This document shows positions 40,501-52,500 of a stretch of 64,000 nt of DNA, one piece after another. The DNA comes from Acanthaster planci (lineage: Eukaryota; Echinodermata; Asteroidea; Valvatida; Acanthasteridae): positions 1,042,429-1,106,428 of the forward strand of contig NW_019091420.1 of NCBI RefSeq assembly GCF_001949145.1, written 5' to 3'. The notes beneath the pieces were generated by a model. It made no database searches, was not told the DNA's origin, and saw only the letters and a program-made list of their open reading frames with translations. Made by a program: the position numbers and the translations under genes. How positions within the stretch are numbered: position 1 is the stretch's first letter; each line of letters opens with the position of its first letter.

Positions 40501-43500
40501 CTTGTTTTGACGCCAAGATTTTAAGCTAATCAAGACATTGTTTTTTTTTGCTTGGCTGGAGGGAGGGGCATTAGACATGCCGTACTCCCTTTTCACGTCT
40601 CACACAGATTTATGCTGGTTGTCCTAAATTTCTCTGTGTTGTTGCGCTGCCGTAGTTGATTTGTTCTGTGCATATTACAGGTTAATTTCAAAGGGGCGTT
40701 CCCATTTGCCAAGCGTTGTGTGCACCCGCACATATCTAACAGGTTCCTTTCAGGTGTCTGTTAGAACATGACCATTTTACAGATGTATGGCCTCCACACA
40801 TTGCAGAGCGTTATTTGCTGTGTTCTTCAGTGATGCCAGTGCATTAAGTTTACATTACAATAGCCTGTCATTTCCTAGGGAGTATACTCATAGAGGCAGA
40901 ATCTGGTACACCTGTTACTACGAGTCTACTCGTAGCCAGAAGTCAATGTGTTAATGTTAAGATGACAGTATTCGACCAGATCGAGCCAGGTATAAATTTT
41001 GATCATTAGGATCATCCAAACTCTACAGTGGAATCTTTTTTTCCGTTTTTTTTTCACTTGAAGTCCACTACACTTCCCACACTTAAAGAAAACCAAATGT
41101 AAATTTTGTGCCAAAAAAAACAAAACACAGAGCCCACAAAAAAGTCTTTCTGGACAATTTTCAAAAATGTACGAAAACTGCAAGTCAGACTTACGAGGGT
41201 CGTTGACCCCTGACAGTATTGACTTTGGGGCATGTTTGGATTTTGTAGAGCCATTTCAGCAGGAAATCAGGGGTACATTTTTTTTTTTTTTGGAGACTGC
41301 AAGCCAACATTGGCCGTGTCATCAATGCCCCGTCACATGATGCCTCTTTTCCTACTCATGTGGTGTCAGTCACTATTTTAGACGTTTGCAAACGTGGGCC
41401 AGCACACATTCCATCACAACTTCCCTGTCATTCAGAGGAAGCGGTGAATTCTGTGGGTTCTGGTTTTATTGCGTAGCGGACTTGTGGTCTGATGTTTACA
41501 TCAACACCGTTTGACTGGTGACTTGTAAATAAAAACAATTCTTGGTCTTGCGTGCTCTTACATTTATGCAGAGGTAAGTGCACGGTAAAGTTGGCTGTGC
41601 TCACAGTTTTTGCTCACGGTCTAGCCGACTTGCATGGAAGTCAAGCCAACAGTTTTTCTACTATTTCATTGAACCCTTCAAAAGGAGGGGTGCGTAAACA
41701 GTAATTTTTCTTGTCAGATTATTTCTGAGGGGATGAGAGTGTGTGATTTCTGGAATTTAATTCGGTTCTCTGAAAATATCTTGTTGCCCACTCAATTGTT
41801 AAAATCGGGGATTTGAGTTTGTTTCAGTTGAAGAGATTTTGGGTGTCCCTTGTATTTTCCTCAGTGGTGCGAGGTTTCCTGAGCCGACAGGGAATGAAAA
41901 GTCTCCTCACGAGATGGAAACGGCAAAAGGATTGTGTGGCTGTCTTCTTCAGTGAAGTACAGCGCAAAGGTGACTTAATCTTTGAGGTAAGGCCCTTTCT
42001 TAGCATCAAACTTTTTAGATTCAGTTCTGCAGAATTTTTCAGGAGTGGCAAGTGACCGCATCTGTATTTGCCATTTTTTTTTTACCATTTCAAGTATGTT
42101 TTGAATTATATTTGTTGTTGTCTGAGGTTGCTCTGCCAGCTTTATAGTCAAGTCCAGTTGAGTTGTCAAAAGATCATCACGAGTGAATCACAGGTTTCAC
42201 AAACTGAATGCTCATTTCTCGTTATAATACAGCATTTATTTTTTTGCAAATGTGGTTGAATTGGTTGTACTGCAGGCCCTCGACAGTCTTTTGTATTGAA
42301 GGAAATGCCCTTTGTGTATTTGCTTGTTCTATGCCCTAGTAGTTAGATAACTTTATTGCTGTATTGAACTTGTATATATGTGATATTTTTTAATGTGACA
42401 AGCATGGAAATGAAAAACGTCTCTTGAACTGACTTGAACTCGTGCAACAAGCAAGCTGACTTGACAGACAGACTCCGTTGACATTTGTCATCCCCCGTTA
42501 CTCGCAACCAGGCTTCTGATTTGACTTGTAATTTGAGCAGGATCAGAACTCGAGTGAATGGAAAAATCGGAAAAGGTCAATCCCATTTGCACAGAGGCCC
42601 CAAGAGTTGTGCACGTTTTCCCCCAAAGGAGCAGAGATTTGAACTTCGGGCCTGTGTATGCGCCACCTCGTCCCCGCGTCTATCTGTGCCGTGCGTGTGA
42701 TGCCATAATGTGCCATCATTGCGCAGGTCTGCACAGGCTTCTCACATCTCGGCCGTAATTGATGGGACTGGTTGTCCAATGGGCTCGACTGTCGGCCTTG
42801 AGGGTTCATGGTGATGATGATGATGATGCGTGCGTGCGTGTGTGTGCGTCATGCATGGCTGGCCAGGGGCAGTTCACACAGTGTCTGTGCTGCTGACGGG
42901 AGAGGGGGATCTGTGCCAAGTTTAAATGTACTGTGAAGGGCATGTCATCACCATGAGAAGATTCCGGTGCATAAAAAAAATAAGAGACTTCAAAGAGAAG
43001 TCTGCGAGTTTATTGACATTGCAGCAGGTCGTTTATCTTGTCGACGTGGTTTATTTGCAAGCCTCAGAAGAGAGTGAAAATCATTAATGCCGGGGGGTTG
43101 AAAGATTTGTCCAGATTTTGCCCTGATTTCAAGATATTTTTCATCACGATTTTTCCTGATTCCAGGATTTTCCAAGCAGTCTACATGTATTTTAAAAAAT
43201 GGAAAATACGAGTTTACCTTTAAGAGTGTTTTTATGCGCGACATTGGGTATTGAACACTGCTGTGGAGCCATGATCAAACCGGTTGGTGACTATTTGATG
43301 GATATTTCATGTTCCTCCAATCTCACCCTTGTTGATGAGTTTATCTGTATGCAGTGAATGTATCTTTAATATATTGAGTTGGTTCTTCGGATAATTTATA
43401 AATGATCTCTGAAATGGGTGCTAAATAAGTAACTAAGATGTCTGCATAAATGGCCTGTGGGTTCAAGTCCATCTCAGTTGTAAATTCATCACAGTCGAAA

Positions 43501-46500
43501 TTCCCAGGAAAGGTGCTGTGAAATCACAGACTTTTGGGGAACAAGTGAAACGGTCTCAAGCATTTTAAGAGCTCGCAATTGGAAATCTACTCACTGGCAT
43601 ACAATGCCAACTAAACATGAGATCAGTTGAAGAGATTAATTTTCTTCAGTCTGGGGTCCTTGATTGTCATTGATAGCTTTGCTTCTTAAACAAGGAAGGA
43701 AATATCACTGGTGTTGGAGAACATTTGCCCAGGGTGAAAATCTTCGAGGAAACCAGCAGTTAACAGTTCTTGTGTGCTGAGAGACTTGGCACAACAGATT
43801 TGACATCTCAGGTCTTTATTTTCCGTATCATAATAGTCAGCCATCTTTGATTAATCCGTAAGGAAGATTTTGTTTATAGAAATGAATGCCTCTCAATACG
43901 GAGACCTATGAAAACTGAATGTTTACAGCTCTGATGATGCATTTCAGAAAACAAATCACTATGTGGAACATGTAGTCCTCTCATTTCCTTTATTGTTACC
44001 ATAGACCGCCAACAGCGCCCTCTTTAGTCCATACAAAGAGCATATAAAAATTCCTGTACATGTATCAATGAGTAATTAACTCCAGTTGAATGTGAGTAGC
44101 TTAGCTTTTTCGAAGCACTACATACACGTATCATCCCCAAACCACAAGAACCTCAGTGTCCAAGGGCTTCATAAAAGTAGGAATTAAAGGTGCCAATCCT
44201 TGAAGGCCATTATTGTGAAGAAACAGTAATACATGTATATGAAAGAAAAGTAGAAATCCGTGGGATCTACCAGCAAAGCTTCGTTTACAGATTACAGCAA
44301 TTTGACTGGATAACTCTCATGTTTGTTTCAGAAACAAGCTTTATGTTAAATTTGCCTCCAAACATGAAATTGTTATAAATGTGAACTGCTTAGAAACCTA
44401 ACTTGTGCAGGAGGCAGAGTTGTTTTTGCTGTGTTTTACTGCTTGGATCTGTAGTATTCCTTGAACAATTGGTGCCGATCACTAACAAAGCAATGTATTG
44501 AGCGGTCATGATCAGCCTTTATGAAGGGTCTGTATGTATATTCAGTAAGGCAATACTCTGTACTTGTAATTACAAGCAGTAACCGATACTGTGTATCCCC
44601 TGCAGTGGATGCATGCCCTAATAAGGAAATGGAGAATGGTCTTCACCCACGAAATGCCATCCCAGCAAGATAAAATCTGGGGTGTCTCTTACATGTGCTT
44701 TGTTCTCTTTGTTGAAAAATTTTCTTCCTCAACGGTGACATGAATTTGAAGATACTACTTGAAATCCAAGTTTTGTCAATCCTAATAAGGTTGTGTCAAA
44801 GCCGAGAATGTTGATGAGTGAAGGGCATCCCTTTAAAAATAAAAAGACAGTGAAATGTTTCCACAGACTGATGATGGTTTTCCCTGTCTGAGATAGTTAC
44901 CGTGGCAACATCTCTTACCTCTCAATGACCTCTTGGACAGCCAGCCTCCTTCACTCAGTCTCTGAACCCCAGAGTGCAGTGTGCACAATGGGATATGTTG
45001 TCAGGCTCTTCCTGCATCACTGGAGCCGTCTCTGTCTGGTTTATCTGACCAGGAACTTTGGGGCAGGCATGGCTTTTGGTGGCGTGTGTGTGTGTGTGTG
45101 TGTGTGTGTGTTGCTGGTTGGCTTGGCCGGCCTTGGCCAAACCTCCCTTGGTGATTTCCTGGGATTTTTAGACTTGCCCACAGTCTGCTAGCGATTTTAT
45201 TTCCCCCCCCCCTGTTCCTCTTGGGTTGTGGGCCAGATGCCATTTCCTGAACAAATTTGAAGAACACAGACACCTCACATTTGAAACCTTAACATATAGG
45301 CCCGAGCAGCGTGTGCCATTTTGTTAAAGTACCTAGCACCTGGTAGAAGATGTATTTTGGGAAAGATTGAAATCACTCATTGTCATGAACAAAAACAAAA
45401 CTCATTACTTGTCACTTTAATGAGGAGCCATTTATGTGGCCTGATGACTATTTGTGTCTTCCATTTCTCTCAGAGACCAATCAAAGCACTAGATAACAGA
45501 ACAATCGCAGAGATTGAACAGTAACGACCCAGACATTGTGCCAGCTATTCAGTGACATAGTTTCTGATGATTTTTTCCGAACAAAACAAAAACTGTTGGA
45601 GTGCTTCAAAGCCGAGTCTGCAACAGTTATTTTAAACAAAGTGCAAGCTGTCACAGTGATTTCAACTTGAGTCTCGACACAGTTGTGCCGTAGAAAAGCC
45701 GTTTAAATTCTTCCAACTTGTGTCTGTAGCAAGTTTCTGTGCCACAGCTGCTCTTCCAACTTGAGCCTGACACAATTACAACAGCCAGAAGCTGTCACAG
45801 TGCATCCAACTTGCGTCTGTGACAATTAACCTGAAGCCACTACTGTGCCTCCATCATTACCTTGTACCACTGTATCATCTCGTCTCATGCCTGTTGGATG
45901 GGTCGGTGGGAAACCTGGCAAAGCATTGTTGTCAGCACAGCTGCACCGGTAGCCAGTGATTTCTCCCCGAGGCTATAAAGTACTCACACAAGTCTACCCT
46001 GGGCTCACCTCAGGAAATTAATCAGTGTGTTTTATCGGGTGGGAACTCTTCCACAGAAGCTGGCCAATTGCAGACCAATTTGATTGTTAAAAAGTGCATG
46101 CACCACACAAGGCAGAGTCAGGCCATCCGTTTTTTTTTCTTCAGGGTCCAAGTTCACCAGAGCGTGGGAATTATTTATGTTCATTCTCGTGGAGCCTCCT
46201 TTGTGAAAAGTGATATCCCAGGCATCATCTGTGGAGCAGACATATCATTAGAGTTGATGAGCAGTTGCTGAAAGCTGGAGTCCAGTTTCTCGTTCGCTGA
46301 TCAAAGGCCAACCATTCAGCCCTTTGTCATTCCATTGGGACTTCCATCATCGAGAGGGACCATAAATTGCATCAGGGTGGACTTTTACAACCCGGCCAAT
46401 ATTTGTTTGCTGTTGGGAACTGGGCGTTTGAAATTCAGAAATGCAAGAACCTTGTGATCATAGATATTCTGTCAAGGTACTGGGAAAATATACCATGCAT

Positions 46501-49500
46501 CCAAATTACTCTCTTGTGATTTTTTTTTTCCTGCTTGGGAAGCTGAACTCGTAAATCAACTGTGTTTGTTATTTCCCTATCAGAGAGAGTTTCAACCCCC
46601 CTCTCTTGAAATATTTGGCAAGTGTTGCATCTTTTCTGAGCATTTCCTGATGACTTTTGATATTGATGCAAGACACAGTGTATTCTCCCTTTATGCTGCA
46701 AGCTCGGATGTCCATTAGCTGCAATTTTCCAGAAAGGAATCTGTTCCTCCCTGCCTGATGACAGGCGACATTTTGGAGTAGTCTGGGATTATCAAGGGAC
46801 ACTGAAAATTCTCTGTCGGTGATTGTGGCCTTTTTTCCCCATGCCCCGGCCTTTAGCCGGCTCCAGGATTTTCCCCAGAGAATTGTTGGCAGTTCTTTCT
46901 TTGCTCGGTGATTTCAAAGGACATCCCCTCCATTGTATCTGCTTCAGGCACTGTGCAGACTCCGTAGGAGTGGATGTTTCTGTTCTCTCTCTGTATTTGT
47001 CATCAGGAAGAGACCAGCTTGGTCGGATCCATCCTCCAGATGTGGCATTGATCGCTTCCAGTGCATATTTTGGGGGCTGTGCCATCCTTGCTGTGTGGAC
47101 GACAGCGACTCTGTCATTTTCAGCTGTGACCTATGTTCGATTCATCGCCTTTGCTGCAACGATTCCCATCGTAGCTCATTTCTCCGAAAAGAGAAAAAAA
47201 AAAAACCACATGGACAGCAGAAGTCAAGCCAGCGGACCAATAAAACCTAACATGGCCTTGACAGTGCCTTTGTGATACGCTCATGTAGACTGTATTTGAG
47301 GGAAACCCATTGGGTGTGCACAGCACACAGTGGTGTGTCTGACAGCAGGAATTTATTTAATGCTTGGCCGCCCGACCGTATCATTATAAGCAAAGCGAAG
47401 CCCTTGTGTGAAAGCATCAGACCAGACGCACATCAATTTTTGTGTAGATAAAAATTTTGAGCGCATGAGATCATGGAGACTGACGTCTGTGACTCGCCGC
47501 TCCCCACCACTCAGGTCCAGGAGGCTTGCAACGACCACGACGAGGCGCAGGAGCTGGAGCGAGTGTTGCTGGATGCGGTGGCGACGGGCGTGAATGGAGA
47601 AGACGCTGGGGGCCACAGGGTCACAGCAGCAGCAGCAGCGGGGGAGGATGGAGATGAGCAAGAGATTGGCAGGTGAGGCTTTTTATCATCATTGGCTTGC
47701 GGTTGAAGACCAGGAAAATGAGCTGTCACAGACAACAGTGATTTAAAAAATTACTTCCAAAATCAGGAAAAATTCAAGTTTTTCAGGAGTTGACGATACA
47801 CATCGAATTTAAAGCTCATTTCCTCGTCTTCCTTTCTTTTTTTTCAATTTTTACTGGGTCGACCAATGACACTTGGAAGATTTTCTATTCACAGATGATC
47901 ATCCCTCAATACGCTCACGAAGCCCATCGCCATTTTGAAAATTGATGCCCGCACTCCATTGCAAAAAAGAGCCACATGTATTTGGAGGGCGTCATTTTGT
48001 CCAAATTTTTTCAGATATACAAGCTGGCAGTCTGGCTGGTAGCTACCACCCTTCCTGTTTGTACAAACCGTCCAGTTTATGTGCCACAAAATTCTTTAAA
48101 AGCAGGAAATCTGACAGCCTGCGAATTGGCATTTGGTCCTCGCAGGTAGTTTGTGGCCTGCATGTATTTACTGGCCTACTACCCTATGCCTCAGTCTATA
48201 AGTATAGGCCATGCACGTGATGAACGTTAAAAATTGAGATGTTGAAGAATGATGGCCGTTATAAATCTAATGTCAATTTCATTGAGCTGCTTAAGCACAA
48301 AATTTGCTTCAGTGTGAAAAAACCTTGCTTGATAAATAAGGTTACCAGCCAAAACTCCATGTGATGTATATTGTCGTTTGGTTAGCATGGCAATCACATA
48401 GATTTTGAAGTGGTAACCTTGGTTTTTAAGGCAATTTTTGTGCTTAAGCAGCTCTATGAAATTGGCCCTGGTTGTTCTCACATTGCCATTTCGGTATCGA
48501 ATCTTGATCAGCTCAAACATTTTAAGTGCTGTAGAAAAGCTTTTGAAACATAATAACCCCCCCCCAAAAAAAAAAACTGGAAAGGGCCTGATGAATTGTT
48601 CTTTTCGTTCATTGAAAAATAGTAATATTCACAGGAGAATTGTCAAGATGAGAAGGGTTTTCATAGATACAGTAGGGTGGTAGCCCAATATTGCCTCTGT
48701 TTTTACAGTTGCTGTAATCGGAGCCTTTGGGCCAATTGCCAGTGTGTACTTTCCGCTGTACAAGTAGTGGCAAATCAAATCATTTCAGCAAAAATGTTTT
48801 CCCAGTGTATTGAATTACTCTGAGTGATATAAATAAAGAACATCATGTCTTTGAAGCTTGGCCCTTTTTTGAGACATTTAATTGAAAAAGCAACTGACGG
48901 TTGACAAGTCACAAGCATGTTGTTAAAAAGATGGATTCTTACGGGGACATGGAACTTGTTGATAAATAACGTGCATGTTTGTCATCAAAATTTCCCTTTA
49001 TCTAATGTTGCAGTTTAGTCCCCAGACTCCTTAAAATAACAAAAGTGCTGTATTGTGTGTTTCCAACAATCTCTCCAGACACCCTTTCCAAGTCACATTG
49101 CTTTGTTCAGTCCTTGGAATAAGACAAGTCATTCTCAGAGCCTGTAGTAGTCCACAGAAAAACATGACACAATCTGGCTTAATAGGGAGAACATACATGT
49201 ATTTCCTAAACTGGACAGGTGGCAGAACGTGACCATTTCTACTGCCTACGTCTGCTCACGTAGCAAAAAGGCTGGTATCACCCATTCGCTTAACAGTGAA
49301 ACGAACCGAGTGAAAAATTCACTGGCAATTAAAAAAAAATTCCAGACGGGCATTTATACTAACAAAACAGATGATGGGGGAAAGGTCATAAGCTACGTGT
49401 ATTTTGAGCACGTCTCTCAGTTGTTTTGATTATGGGTGCGGTCACAGTAAACCAGGGTTCTTTGTTGGAAATAGCACCTTGGAAAAAGTGGACTCAAACC

Positions 49501-52500
49501 TATTAATGAGCACAATGCCCTCCCCCTTGCAAGAGATTTACTCATTTTACTGGTTCTCCAGCGATCAGTGCCCGGTGATATTGATAGTGTCACCACTTGG
49601 GCTGTTATTTAATTTTTCTTTTTACCTCGGAATGTTCTTATTCTATATGTACAACACTGAATAGTGTAAAGTGTATGCTTGTACATGTGTACATGTACTT
49701 TGGGGGAAGGGACGGGGCCCTTGAGGAGGGATCTGACACTTCTTTCATCCGTTCAACATGGTTGCAAAACTGTACATCTGCACACGTACATATGTAAAAA
49801 ACCAACTTCACAAAATGAAATGTATTAGGCATAATCATAAGTGATCCCGTTTCAAGATGTACTCTGCATCGGGGAGATGTTAATTTTAATTACAGGTTGT
49901 TCCCTTACCCGTCGTATATATTCATAAACACTGTATACTTGAGTTCCACCCTTGTATAGAGGGATTCCAATATGACGCTTACAGCGTTGATCTGGGCACT
50001 TCCGTGGTTTGAAAACGAGGCTGTATGTGTCAGCTTCAATTCTTAATACGATCAGACGATTGAAAGTAAGGAGTCAAGACACAAAATGCATAAAGGTATG
50101 TTAAATTCAGACTTTTCAGGCTGCAAAATTTTATGGAAAAGTCTTTCAGGATGACTCGACACGTAAAATCAAAAGAAAAAATAACGGCAATTTAGCGCGA
50201 ACTAACATACCTGCGATGGTTGTGCATCTGCATGTGCAGTGGGCGTGGTTTAAACCGAAGGGGCGTCACACTTACGAACCCGGATACTGCATGTACTGTG
50301 TCGACTTTGCGGGCGCTCGCGATGAAGTTCAACACAGACAGCCTCGTTTTCGATGCGGATATGTGCAGACGGCGCTCATGTGAAATCCCTCTATTAAGCT
50401 TGTGATTTTTTTTGCAAGCTCTCGGACAAACACGGAGTATACAGTGTTAAGAAAAATAGATACGTCAGGTAAGGGCAAAACCTGTAATTAAAGTGATCCC
50501 GTCTTACCCCATAAATTTAAGTCATTATTTGTGGGTCTGCTTGTGGTTTAGAATTTTCAAAAAAGACAGAGATGAAACAAATCTTAACAGCGTGAGAATA
50601 GAGTTCATGAACTTGTCTCACAGACGGACAGCATGAGCATGTCCTTGGTGTCTTCGTTTGACAAGTGGACTAAACAGCACTCTGTTTTGGCGAGCAGACA
50701 TCGCATGTAGACAGTGGAGTGTACATACGCCCCAGTCGTAGACAATTGACAGTTTCAGTATCCAAGTTAATTGTCCACATGACACAACGTGTACTGGGTA
50801 TGTGTAAGATTGCAAAAACTTTTGGCATGACTCGCACGCCCGTTTGTGATGATGCTCACGGCAGTGTAGCAACATTGGTGGTGCGCATTTTTCAAAAACA
50901 AAATTTATGCACCCCAAATTTAACTTGAAGACACTACTATCCGAAGTTGCTTCCATGTCGTCATCCTTGGGGCTTCTCCGCATTACATACAAGACAGCCT
51001 CAAGTGATGGTGTCATCAGCAACAGAGATAGGAATACATGATAAGTGCATGCATTTTCTGTTTGCTGAAACTGTCTAATGTCAATTCAACAAAGTCAGAA
51101 TCGACCTTGGATGAAACGTTGCAATTTCACACAACCAAGGTCTCACCAAGGCTAAACTAGCCGTAGGAAATAGATTCCATCCACTGGCTTGGTCTTATGA
51201 ACCAGTGAGATCTGGTAGAAGACCAAGAAGTCTGAAATCATCAGATTCTGAATCACAAATAAAAAAGTTTATATAATTTCAATGTAAAGGCTGATATAAT
51301 TGTTTTAATGAGCTGCTGACACTGCAGTTTCCTTTATGGATATTAAATAAATAATAGCTTTATGAAAAATACAGTTGTTACATTATCTGCCAGCTGTTAA
51401 AAATTCAGAGAAAACAATGGAACCACACGAGCCACGCAAATTAAACATTTGGGATTGGAAATTGTGTGAACAATTCTATTGTAATATGACACATGCCGTA
51501 TGACTAATATAATGAGGATAATATACGTGCAGTGTTTCACGGATGAAGTGCCGGTAGCCTTCATCTCTGCCTCGACAGCTGGTATCCTGAACCTCGGTGG
51601 CCTCTGTGCCACATCCTGACAGGATCTGCCTGCAGCCCGAGGATTCCTGCCAACTTCCTGTGTGACAGGAAGTCAAAGTTGGCAGGTCAGGGGTCGCCGT
51701 AAGCTTTGAAGTTTTTTTTCAGCTGCAGGCTCTGTCCCCGTTGAAAAGTTGTTGTGAATATTCCGCTCCACAATGCCGCACAGGTGTTCTTACCAAAAAC
51801 GATTCTCATCTTACTGTTGATAGCCTGTTGGTAGTATGAACATGTATTAGAAATTGCTGCCATCGTCAGGACTGAACAAGCACATAGTTGCAATCAGATC
51901 ATTGTCACTTGACATAGGGAGTAATAAATCAATTATTTCATACACTCTCCTAAACGGGTAAATGTTGGTACAGTATTGTTTAAAGATAACACCATGTGTA
52001 AAAAGCTGAAGCCGTTTTGGTCCAACCCTCCTCCAGCCACAGGAGGGTCTAGTGTTTGGAGTTAAAGCTCCCTGGGTGTCCAGACAGCATCGCAGTGTTT
52101 CGACTTCTGTCTAATGCTCTGCTTTTCCATCACGTGGCTGAACCAGTTAACGTCGGATTTTCTTACCCGAAAAAGCTGCCGGGGGCGGGTTTCTTTTCCT
52201 GCAAATTCTTTGAAATTGCAATTTGTTTACGACACAACCAAGCACGACCCATTAATACATGTACATCGACTGTGTAAATGAAAATAAAAAGTCTGAAAAG
52301 ATTGTACAGGTATGCATGTACATCCTCCGTGGAACCAATAAGGAAAATTGAGTGTTTACACGTCATCCGGCATCATGTGGTCAAAAATAGTTGGGACTGC
52401 TGAAAAGCTGACTAAAGCCAGTTATGTTTCCCAAGATCTGTTTGGACACTGTATCCTTGTTGCTCCACTTGTGAACCCTCCTTCAGTATGTTGTTTTTAA

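Noticed and set aside
46823-47275. 150-codon open frame in intron 23 with hydrophobic stretches
   Set aside because: No recognisable domain, no splice signals that fit MYO16 phase, and it ends in simple Lys/Asn-rich sequence. Probably a chance open frame.
47473-47514. ATG-started extension of exon 24 ([14 protein letters not shown])
   Set aside because: It lies upstream of the best acceptor (ctccccaccactcag), and its own upstream acceptors are poor. A separate promoter here is conceivable but unsupported.
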